DNA of 50,992 nucleotides, taken from the NCBI GenBank assembly GCA_024364805.1, contig CM044522.1:30874419-30925410 (forward strand), written 5' to 3'. Positions 1 through 12,200 of the stretch are shown piece after piece. How positions within the stretch are numbered: the first letter of the stretch is position 1; each line of letters starts with the position of its first letter. The translations under genes were made by a program, and so were the position numbers. The stretch comes from Euprymna scolopes (Eukaryota > Mollusca > Cephalopoda > Sepiida > Sepiolidae). The notes under the pieces were generated by a model. That model had not been told where the DNA came from. It searched no databases and worked only from the letters and a program-made list of their open reading frames with translations.

Positions 1-181
1 TTTTTTTTTTTTGGTTGTTGTGGTCAGTTTCATCCGGTGACAATCAAACGTGTTTCGTTTTGATTTTGTCGTCACACGGAAACTCGTAGCAGATTTATGT
101 TGACCCCTGCACAGCAGAAATTGGTCATTTCTTAACTTTACACTCTCATTTAATTTCTTTCCCTCCAAAGAGCAGTCAGGA
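1..181 (-). other. 3' UTR of the Ena/VASP gene (partial)
   Basis: Sequence after the TAA at 184-182 on the minus strand. No AATAAA signal is visible in these 181 bases, so the transcript end lies left of the window. The window starts in a run of T (A on the transcript strand), which is internal low-complexity DNA as far as can be seen. Confidence 0.6.
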
Positions 182-210
182 TTATCGGTTATTAATTTCT
201 TGGCGCAATG
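182..210 (-). CDS. ENAH: Ena/VASP terminal coding exon (nine codons)
   Basis: Minus-strand exon after the acceptor CTTTTTTCAG|CATTGCG. With the G carried over it reads Ala, then LRQEINNR and TAA at 184-182. This matches the C-terminal end of the family: VASP EAFVQELRKRG, Mena DAIRQELSK. Only 29 bases are coding, and the remainder of the exon is 3' UTR. It was found by looking for an acceptor in the phase left by the preceding exon. The RQE core and the immediate stop make a chance match unlikely. Confidence 0.87.
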
Positions 211-3200
211 CTGAAAAAAGAGAAAAAAGAAAAAAAAAAAATTTATTTTGGGAAGATAACAGAATCAAAGGAAAGGAAAAAAAGAAGGTCCTTGTCCAGA
301 ATTCACCCGAATTACAAAAACAAAGAAAAATCTATGCTGTAGGTGTACATGATGAAACGAAAACATCATACTCCAAAAATAAAACTACTCGATCAATTTA
401 TGCGATTTTTGAAATATGATATCACGAGTACATACATTATACAGATTTTTCTTTCATTTTTGTTTTTTTTAATATAGGGAGAATTCTGGACAAGAACCAA
501 ATAAAATAGAAATTGGACTCAACACCTTTGTTAGCAGATAAACACGTCTTATATTATAGGAAAGATTTTGCTATCAATATTATATCAATATTATTGATAA
601 TAAAATATATCCCATAATATTTTATAGGATTTAGATCTCAGAAATCAAGGGACCTTTTCTGGAAGCTAACACTTGATTTCTATATGAAATATATCGCATT
701 CAATTAAAGTTCTCTTTTCTCTGATGTTGAGTTAGTAAAGCATTTAACTAAATTACAGTTTATCTTTATGTTCTTTTTTTAACGGAAATCACTCCAGACA
801 AGGCATGTAGCTACTTGATATAAAGAGCTAAAAAGAACGAAAACCGATTATCGCAAAAAGATATGTATTACAATGAATAAATGTTATTAAAACAATCAAG
901 TCAAATGAGCTGAAATAAAGAAAGCAGGAAATAGATCAGAAAATTCAGAAGATTCCAGGACTAGAATTCATCTGGTCTGGTGTAGCATCCAGTTAAGTGC
1001 TGTTACTAGAAGTAACATCACTTGCAGAATGTGCACCATTTATAGTTGTGTTCTTATTTACATTTGGTCGGTTGTTTTTGTTTTACAGCATATCAACCGT
1101 TTTCGGGTTATTTAACGCCGAATCCAAAGATTTTGAAGAAAATATTTTTAAAAGAATATATTTGTTGCTTTCAAGTCGGTTTCTATTTAACCCATAGTTG
1201 GGACCCTAACAGATACTATCACTCCGGGTCAGAGTGGATCACACACTCACCAATGGATATAGTTCAAGGTCATATTATTTACATTTGGAATACGACATGA
1301 CACAGTGGAACAATAAAAGTGTTGCCTTAAAGAAAACAACACTACAACTTTATTTTAAAACTTTTATTGAAAAACTCAATTTAGGTAACTTGATTATGTA
1401 GTAGAGCTGACATATATTCAATGTAACCACCTTCAGCCTCAATCACCACCTTGATACGAGTCCGGAACTTGGAGCATGCCTCGGCAAGAGCTCGGCAAAT
1501 ACTCAGCAGATGTTAGTGATCAGGCTGGCTTTGGTATTGTGGCAGGTCGTGTTAGTGATGTTCTCGATGTATGACCAAACAAAGTAGTCCAGTGGATTCA
1601 GGTCGAGGGAGGAGGGGCTGCCAGTGAGAGAAGGGTACAAAGTCAGAGCACTCCTTCTGAAGCCAAGCCTGGGTCTCTTTGGACTTGTGCTGCCACTTCA
1701 TTCCAACAGGGGATCACCACACTCTTCAGCACATCCAGGTACACTTTGGTGTTGACTTTTAAGCCAACTTTGAAGATGTGAGGTGACATGATGTGGCCCT
1801 CACTTGGAACCACACCAAAGACCATAACCATGGCTGGAAATTTCATTGAGCTGTGCCCTCAAGCGTTGAATCATTTGGATTTGCATTTTGAGGGTGCTGG
1901 CAATGGTCCTGTTGTCATAACTTGGATCAGTAGAGAGCATGAATTGTACAGCGGTGCATCTCTAATCTCGCTCGTTGAACACTGTGTCATTTTCAGACAT
2001 GATAGAAGGCTCCTATCACTCTTGGGATTTGTACACAACTGACCAACTAGTAGATGGTCTGCAACAAAAAAAAGAAACCTGGTTTTCATCAAACGGAAAT
2101 GGAATCATGTCATTTTTTCTATGGCGACAATTTTATCGTTCCACCCAGTATTTTGAATATTTGGTCAGGGTTTACTTGTATGATAAAGTGTTCTCATGCC
2201 AGATTGTCCTGACAAACCCACGTACAGAGAGACTGAAGACACTTGATTATGGTGCCTAATAGGGATTCAATCAAAAATGCGTGTCCATCAGTCCAATAAT
2301 AACTTTACAACTGTTAAGATCTACTTGAAATTTGGTATAAATGATATCACACTTTCGAGATCATGTGATAATACACACCTCTGAGATCATGTGATATCAC
2401 ACCTATGAGATTGTTATCAGATTTCATATTTATATTTTTTGTTAAACTATTAATGACATAAGAGAAAGAATTGTACACACAATTGAAAAGATTACATTGT
2501 GTTTACATCCAAATTTTATCAAAATAATCTAAAAAATTAAACAAGATATTGTAGGTCGAAACTGAAAAGAATGCCACTATATCTATTAGTGATGGGACGA
2601 TTTCAATATTTTCCCAGATTTCAATACAATTACCGATTCATTTTAAAACCTAAATAAAAATATAAAGTTTTTTTTTTTTTTTTTTTTAAACTTTTTTCCA
2701 GATTATTGTAAAAACCCATCTAATTTGTGCATATATTTTCACAAATGTAAATAACGTTTATGGTGGGATCGTGGGATGAATTGACTTCAGTTTTATTGGC
2801 AATTTAAAATCAAAAAACATTCATCATTAGCGTAACGTCACAAAAACAAATGAAAGAAACAAAAATCTGACCCAGCATTTTTTAAAAATTGCAAATGAAA
2901 TGCATTTATTCGTGGTTCTTCCAAAACAATGCATTTCATTATCTTGCAAAAGTCGTGTGCTTTTTAAAAGTCTCCTCATCATCAGTACATTTCTTGCCCT
3001 TATGTTTACACATCCATCTTGCCTGGCACGCACTTTGCTTCTCTTCTCAACCACATGGTGTATCTTTCTCTCCTTTTCTTGTGACGCACGTTTGCACACA
3101 CTTGCTAATTTGCGTATGTCCTTTAATGGCTGCTACTGCTAATATTTTCGCTATTCCACTATCCTTCAGCTGCTGCTGATTTTCTCACAAATGCTCATAC

Positions 3201-6200
3201 GCATTCCGTTACATTAGCACCAGCAATTGAAAATTAAGTTTTAAACCAAAAAAAAAATAAATAAATAAAATAAAAAATAACATAAAAGAATTGTTTTTGC
3301 CATTGGAAAATAGGCACAAATTTTTCTAAGACCCTGCCAAAGTTCCGATTTTTCTGATTCCTGATAATGATTCCTACTAATCGTCTCAACACTAATATTT
3401 AATGATTTTCACAGTTTAAGCTCGACTGGTTTGCAATATATGATAAAAAAACGTTCACCATTTTTATTGAGTTTACCTTCAATTATATCAGTTTTAACTT
3501 TCTGAAGTTCTCTTCTCATTTCTGCAAGAATTTCCTGTTTCAGCAATTCAAAATCACCGGAAATGCTGCTGCCTCCATTTGGCACGGCCACAGTTTCTTG
3601 ACCAGTTAATGAAAGTTTTTGTCTGCAAAATACAAGTAAAACAATTAGCAACAAGAGAGAAGCAGGATATTTCAAGATTAAAATATTCAAGGTTACTAAA
3701 AGTGTAATCTTTACCCTATTTTTATGGTGACTGTTTCTCTTATTTGGAGATGCAATTAAAATCAAAGCTCTAAACCAAGATCAAACAACTTTTCTTGAGT
3801 AAAAATTTGAAAAATCCAACGTTGGTATTAATTTTTTCTATTAGTTTTTTTTTGTTTTTTTTCTTACAATAATATTGTGGGGTCTACACTGTCTCTCAAA
3901 TGCATAAGTTTCATAGAAGCATGCAAATTTGCCTCCTCTTTAAATTAAAAAAAAATTACCTCTTTTTTTTTTTTTTTTTTTAATCAGACACATATCAATA
4001 ATTATTAACGGTTCTTCTCAAGAATTTCCTCTATATTTTAGTATAACAAAACTAAAGGAAAATTGGCACTTTCGCAATAATCATAATAACTCCATTTTAC
4101 TAAATAGATTTGTTCTGTTTTTCATATGAAAATTTAGGACGCTACGTACAGAGGAATTGTTATTTTTTCAACTGAATTTTTCTCCCTACTGCTATTTTAT
4201 TAATAAATGCGACTTCAAGGAATCGAAAAAAATAAAAATGCAACAACTTATTAAAGATTTGAATACAATATTCAACTACTTTATTTAATTTAATGTTTTA
4301 TAACAAAACAAAAATGAAAAAATGTAACAATATTGTAATTTTCCTTCTTTTTTAATAAAAAAATAATAGATTATATATTTTGTTAAATTAAATAAAGTAG
4401 TTGAGAAAATGTTTTTTCTTTTCTTGAATGTTTTGTTTAAGAAAAAAAAATTTCTTTACAAATAGCATCACTTTTTCTTTTGTTTGGTTTTTAATGATTT
4501 TTGCAATGTTCAAACTTTGTATTTGAAAAAAAAAATCCTTTCTTTTACAATTACTTGAATGTTATAAAACTGTTACATTTTAATGTAACAAATTTTTATA
4601 AGATTAGTTCAATGTCGTACTCAAATCTTTAATAAGTTGTCGAACTTTTTATTGCACATTTATTTCTTTTACAATTCCTTTATAAAAAAGTAGTTGAAAA
4701 TTAATTCTTAAATTCTAAAAAGTAACAATTAGCGTCCTAAATTCTTGTATGAAAAACGGAACAAAAATAAAGTAAAATGGAGTTATCTCCCTCAGCACAA
4801 CGAAGAGGATTGCAAAAATGCCGAAAAAAATCTGATGTACATACTCGTGAAAATATCATAATCTAAAAATCATGTAAAATTATCAAGTAGCTTTATTTTT
4901 ATAAAGAAAATTATTTTTCAACATTACAGCATTAATCTTGCAAGTTTTAATTATGTTGAGTTATCTCCCTTTGTTTTAAAGATTATTCAAAAAGGTGGAC
5001 AAAACAGCCGCACTTCGGTTACTCATAAAGTTTGACTTTTTAAAAAAAATAAAACTACTTGACCAATTTTAAAAAATAAAACTACTTGTCCAATTTACAC
5101 GATTTTTGGAATATGATATTTTCATTTCATCATATCGATTTGCCTTTGTTTTTAAATATGGGGGAATTCTGGAAAAGATCCTGATTTACTGCCTAATACA
5201 TATGTGGGTTATAGATTTTTCTTTATTATAATTTCTGGTTTGAATTTTTGAGGGATTAATCCATATAGTAATTTATTCAATTTTTATTTTCAATCTCAAT
5301 TGTTTTTTTAATTGCTCTATATAGTATATTGAACTTTCTATTAATGCAATAGATTTTAATATAAAGAAAATATTTATCTTTATAATTTTTATTATATATG
5401 ATAGAGCCCTTATAAGCATTTCTCTGAGTAGAATATATTTGCCTCTTTTTTAAGCTTCATTTGCTGAATAACCTTTTGATAACCTCATGTTGGTGTTGAT
5501 TGTATATTTAAGGTTTCTATTTAATGAATACTCCTGGTGTTGAAAATACAACTTTATTCAAAATTTATATTGTCTCAGAAACGATCATACACTAATTGGG
5601 TGTTGACTTCTTGGTGCCTAAATAAATGATTTTTCCGTCAGTCATTCAAACATTTGCTTTATATAATTTACTTGTAGTTAATAACAACACATTTAACATA
5701 AGACAATAATTCCTATTTTTGAGAATATGTAAAAATATATTTTGTAAATACAATATATGCCTGACTTGTCCACCAAATTTCATCATGAATAGCCAACAGG
5801 TTTTGGTTTTTCACCATTCAATGATATGTAGGGGAAACTTTGGTGATCATCTCATCAGGTGTGATCCTGAATAAGTTTTACATTCACTAAATGGTAACAT
5901 CACAGGTTATTTATCTGTGAGGGTTTCTGAAAGATAATGTCTATCAAAATAATCCAGAGATTATTCTTAAACTTAATCAGGGCAGCACCAAGAGACAATT
6001 TTTCAGGTCTGCTAATCATTAAATGGTAATAAAACAAAAAGATTGAATTTTCAATAAAAGTTTTAAAATAAAGCTGTAGTGTTGTTTTCTTGGGGGGGGG
6101 GGGTTATCGTTCCACCCTGTATTTTTGGTATAATTGCACTAGGTTATAATCACAAAAATTTGGACGAATATATTTATAGCCAGACGAGATAAGAACGAAC

Positions 6201-9200
6201 CAATCAGATCCCAGAATCGCGTTATTGAATCTCTTTGAATCTGTTCAATGCTAACTTTCCGATTTGATACAATTTGCACTAATCTCCAACCTTCTTTAGT
6301 TGTGTCTCATCAGATTTAGGAATCTTTCCATCGAATTCATTGATTTGCACAAAATTTTGTACATTTAATCCACGAATGTAGCATACTTTTGTTCGGTCAG
6401 CCATGACAGGCAGAAGTCTTTAATAATTTGTAAGCTGAATTTTACCTCATACTTTATTTATTGCGACAGGTTCTTGAGACCGAAATGTTATGCAAATAAC
6501 ACTCAAGATGTGTAAAAAATTCATCCAGTTAAAATGATTTCTATGCGTCAAGATTAACGAAAAGTTAATGTTATTAATTTGACTCATTCTAAAAAATGAC
6601 AATGTGCAGGCATGAACTGAACACCTACCCAACAACCGGTCAAAGGATAAGTTAGATGTAAAAGAATGTCCCCCTAATGCAAATGTCTACAAATATTGCA
6701 CTCAGATGAATATAGTAAATTCACCAACAGATGCCCATGATGCACCCTGGGGCTTCACGTTGGACCAAGCATCATTTTCTTCCACCATGATTCACGAACT
6801 TTGAATCTTGGATTCTCTGTAGGGGAAGCAGTACCAGTTTTATCTGCACACACACGACTGCATTCACTAAACACGTGAACATCGAAACGACTTCCAGTTT
6901 TGGCATTTCAGTTAAACAAACTAGCACTATTATCATACCGTTATGACTACTTAGTACACACACACACACACGCGTGCGCAAACCTTGTCCAACACATTAC
7001 TGACGATGAAGCAGACACTTCGTACACACTGACATTATCATGGGTAGAAAGTTCTTCATGCATGTAAACTATTACAATCACAAGTTCGCACACACAATTA
7101 TCCACAATATTTCACTTAAATTTGAATTATATTTCATTGCCATATCGTTTTTATTTGATTACTAGCAAGGAGACCTGATGTTGCCTGGGATTGAATAATG
7201 ATCAACAGATGTTTTACACTATCATATTTTTATTGTCATCGAAATCAGATGAAATTGTCAATTTTTCAATAATCTAATCGATTGATTGCCTGCTCTAGTT
7301 GGGGATCCACTGTGGTGCACCAGAAGGAAGTTTCACATGCCTCCCCTGCAATAACCGTCCACAATATGTTGTAGTCTACATTGCACTGTAGAGAAACTCC
7401 TGTTCATTTTATGAAATCATTTTTTATATATAATAGCTTGAATTAAAGTTTAGAAAGAAAAAGTTAAGTATCATGCTTCAGTTGTACTCTGAACAGAAAC
7501 ATTCATTTTGAATGCGCTCTAGTCATCCTCTTGATTTTATATACCAGGCCTTTCTGCTTGTGTGGTAATAACCCTTCCCAAATTACTTGTGATATTAATC
7601 TGTGTAAAGTGTTAACTTTAGTCAAAATCGCCCGTTCTTTCTTTCATTGGAATTATTGAAAACATTCTGATATAAAATCTATCTAAGAGCACGGCCATGC
7701 ACAGAAAGTAACTTGGTGTAAAATTTCATAAAATTGGCTGGATGGTTTTCAAATCCATAGGGAACAAACGCACAAAGTTCCTTTTATATAGTAGAAAATT
7801 ATATCATCATTAGTTCACACACAGGCCATTATCAGAGATTACTCATTGATAATAACTTGCAGTGTTTTCTGGAGTCTAGCTGACAGCAAGTGCCCCCAGA
7901 TCTCTAGTTCTCGCAACCTCTTTCAGTAACCTTCACTAACTTCTGTGCTATCGTAACAGCCGTTTATCATTGATTTCTCGCTGACAACGACCATTGATAT
8001 GCACTGGAATTTGGGTGGTCATTAGCCTTAGTAGCTGTACCCCTCACACTAATTAAGTGGAGGTCTGGATAGTGTTTTTCCCTACTCCGTGATCCTTCTG
8101 TTCTTCTTAACCCTTTTATGAATATTTTGTGTTTAATGACATTTTTTTTTAGGAAAAGGGAGACAGTTTATAAGATTTCTTGTAGTTTCTGTTTTGTTAG
8201 TTTCATGTGGCATTTCTTCCATCTTTTGTTTTGTTGCACTTCCCTGTGCGGATGGTTAGCATTTGTAATCCATGCAAATTAGATCACACATTCGAGTGTT
8301 TTCCTTTAGATTTATGTTGTGTTCATCAATACTATCTGCTGTATAGTCGCAAATATTTTATGAGACTCCGACACATTATAAATTACCTATACTTAAAATA
8401 CATTTATCTTGTTCGATTTTTTCAATGAATTAATGTATAAAAGAATTTTATCATAGCATTAGTATAAATTAATGAGTGTCAGGATCGCAAGTAATGTTTT
8501 GAAGTACTGAGAAAAGAAAGGGAGAGAACTGGCAGGAAAAAGGAAAGGGAGACAATTGTCAGGAAAAAAAGAAAGGGAGACAATTGTCAGGAAAAAAAGA
8601 AAGGGAGACAATTGTCAGGAAAAAAAGAAAGGGAGACAATTGTCAGGAAAAAAAGAAAGGGAGACAATTGTCAGGAAAAAAAGAAAGGGAGAGAACTGGT
8701 AGGAAAATGTAAGAGAGCACTTGATTTAAATAACTAACCTATTTAGATGGTAATATAGGGAAGGGGGGGGGGAACAAAAATAAAAACAGAACAAAAAAAA
8801 TCTGTTTCCATCTCTAGAAAGTATATTTACTTATATGTACAAGATTCACTCGTAAATTTATTAACTGATCATTATAAGTTTTGCACAACAGCTGCTGGGT
8901 GTATGCAGTCCAAACATGGGCTATATTTAGTTCAATTTAGTTTTATGTAAATAGGAAAAAGGAAGTAGATGCATTTTGTGAAAAATCAAAAACCTCCAAC
9001 TTATGTGAATTTTGGCAATAGGTATTTAATGTTAATTTATAAATATTCTCTAAATTTAATTTCTTTGAAGTATTTAAAGTTTTTTTGGGGATGGGGTGGG
9101 GGTAATGTGGATAAACCCTCTATTTTTTACCATATCAAAGTCTGGAGGTCACTCAAGGATAAGAGTTAATAAGCACTGGTGATGGTGGAAATTAGATGAG

Positions 9201-12200
9201 TTAATTTATTTTAGAGGACAACTCATCAAGAAACTGTTCAGGTTGAACTTAAAACTGACTGTTATAGTCAGCTGGGAAGCAGCTGTTATATTGTGTTCCA
9301 GAGATGAACAATTCTGAGGGGGGGAAAAAAGATTTCAGATTTGCATTGAATTTGATCCATAGTCATACAACACCAATTAAGTAAGATTCCTTGAATTTCA
9401 ATTTCTTCTAAAAGTCCTTAAGCCTTATTGTAGTCAAAATGTTTACGATATCTTTATTTTTTATCTTTGTAAAGGGGCATAAAAGTGGTGAAAAATATTT
9501 GTCGGAGGAATTCATTTTAGGCGTCCTGGGACAGGTATTTTTCTGATATGAAATAAATACAAGCGGGTTATTAAAAAACAAAACAAAGCAATACAAAGTG
9601 TTTCTCTTCATTGTTAAATATGCAATGGTATTGTTATCAAAATGAAATTGAGTGAATCTTAATTTTCAAAACTCTTTAGCATTACACAACACATCTCAAC
9701 AAGATGTGTCACATTCTTAATAGATATTCTTTGCATAAAAACACTACTTATGTTCAGTTTTTTTTTTTTTTATTACATTCTACTGCCGTTATTAACCCAC
9801 TCCATTACAAATCTCACAATCCTTCAAAGATATTATGCCATGTTAAAAAAATATTTAGAAAATTAAAATAATGGAAGCATTAGTTTTAAAAAAAAGGGAT
9901 AATAAAGAATTACATTTTTATTTGTTTCCATTTTTTGATATTTCATTTCATTGTTAGATTTGTTAACTCCATTTCACAAATAAACTGATTTTGTTTAACA
10001 CAGGATTCAAGCTATTGGCTACATTTTTAGGGGGAGGGGTCAGCATAAAAAAATATATCATTCAAACACTACCGTGTTTGAATATATGGTTAAGTGACAG
10101 TTTAGTTTAAAGCTTCATCGCTCACTCATTTTTCAACCAAATTTCCAACAATTATTACAGTTTATAGATCATCTTCTCTGCTATATTATGAAAAATTTTT
10201 TCAATTTTCGTTCAGTAAAACAAAAGTTAGGATGAATTTACTGGTGTTCAAAATCATAAAAAATGTAAGTAGGTGAGCGACGTTTTTTATGACTGGTTTC
10301 AATAGCAACCATGTTGCTTCAGCGACTACTGTTGCTACCAATTCACTGCTCTCACAAAAAGAGAAGTAACAAGTGAAACGGAGAGAATGAAAAGGGGATA
10401 ATTGGAGGGATTTTATTGAAAGCAGACGAGTGCCATATATTGTTATTACATATGTGTATGTTATGTTTGTGGGGGCAAAAAAATAAGACTGAAATTAAAC
10501 AAAGTACAAGTGAATTTACTAGAAGCCTGGAAAAATCATGGATTACAATAGAAAAATGCGAGCATGAAAAGTAATATGGTTAAGCTTAAACATGGAAAAG
10601 TAAAGGACTAGTTCTTAAAACTGGAAAAGAAAAGGACAAGATATTCTAACAAAAAATATAATAAATTTATAACTTAAAATATTGCAGCATTAAGAATTTT
10701 TTTTAAAAATTCAATTTATAACATTATGTAACCAATTTTTATTGCTGCAATATTTTAAGTTATAAATTTATTATATTTTTTACTAGAATATCTCGTCCTT
10801 TTCTTTTCCCGTTTTAACAACTAGTCCTTTACTTTTCCATGTTTAAGCTTAACCATGTTACTTTTCATGCTCGCATTTTTCTAATTTAATAAACTTTTAA
10901 ATTTAGGTCTTCATGTGTAGCCTGTAAGTCGCTGATTCAGAATATGTTTGATTTATTAAAATTCTGGTCAGTGTACTTTTTTTTTTTTTTTTTTTNNNNN
11001 NNNNNNNNNNNNNNNNNNNNNNNNNNNNNNNNNNNNNNNNNNNNNNNNNNNNNNNNNNNNNNNNNNNNNNNNNNNNNNNNNNNNNNNNNNNNNNNNNNNN
11101 NNNNNNNNNNNNNNNNNNNNNNNNNNNNNNNNNNNNNNNNNNNNNNNNNNNNNNNNNNNNNNNNNNNNNNNNNNNNNNNNNNNNNNNNNNNNNNNNNNNN
11201 NNNNNNNNNNNNNNNNNNNNNNNNNNNNNNNNNNNNNNNNNNNNNNNNNNNNNNNNNNNNNNNNNNNNNNNNNNNNNNNNNNNNNNNNNNNNNNNNNNNN
11301 NNNNNNAAAAAAAAAAAAAAAAAAAAAAAAAAATCAACAATGATTTGAACTAATTTACTTTTGAACCTATTGAAACTGAGTTTAAGAATATTTTAATTTA
11401 TTTCCTAGGGGCATAAGTTTTCTATTTACTGTAAATTTATCCCCCTCCCCAACCACCTCAATGTTTGAATAACAATACTATAGGGTTAGCAACTAAGATT
11501 TCACCGTTTTTGTTTGTTTGATTTTTTTAAATTTTGAAATGTATTATGTTTTCAAATTTGGAAACTATATTTTGGGGAATGGGTGTAATTCTATTTTGAA
11601 ATAGTTTTTTAAGTTAATTTAAATTTTTTTTTGTTTTGCTTGTTTTAGATTATGCCATTATTTAACCAATTTTTCTTTTAATTCAATTATGGTATGGCAT
11701 GGTTATTCAATTATTAAATGAACGAAATTGCTTTAAAACTAATTTTGTGAAGGTATTTTTTTTTAACTAAAATAATTGGCTGCAAATAGCTTCCAAAATT
11801 TTCAATACATACATGAGGATTTTTTTAAAGAGTTTTAGAGCCAGAAATGATCTATTCAATAGTTTAAATGCTACCTAATGCATGTCCAATTTTGAAGGGT
11901 CATAAACATAGAACAAGTCATTCCCTTTTTAAATAAAATATTAAAATTGTTTACAAAGAAACTGAAATGCTCAATTGTGGTTCCAATTTTGTCATTTTTT
12001 TTTTAAAGTAGAATTAAATAATAATTTAATTTTATATTACTGCATTTTTTATTTCAATAGATAAATGAATAATATTAACAAAAATAATATGTAAATCACA
12101 TAGAGGCGAGAAGTTATCACACAATTTTATTGATATATGTACTTTAAAAGAACAAAATAACAGTGGTGGAGGGTAAATGTGTTAAAATTACAAACAATCT

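Larger units (their letters stand above)
211..3476 (-). other. Last intron of the Ena/VASP gene (3.3 kb)
   Basis: GT at 3476-3475 and AG at 212-211 on the minus strand. It contains a palindromic MITE (287-498), part of a dispersed repeat (1064-1298), and an internally deleted mariner (1303-2148). In 2260-3400 I see only AT-rich DNA with poly-A/T runs and no recognisable element. Confidence 0.85.

Noticed and set aside
3409-3765. 118-residue open frame containing the tetramerisation motif, as a stand-alone gene
   Set aside because: Clear splice acceptor at 3624-3623 and donor at 3476-3475. Residues outside these are intron translation.
10903-11348. Open frames across 10903-11348
   Set aside because: They run through the N gap and homopolymers.
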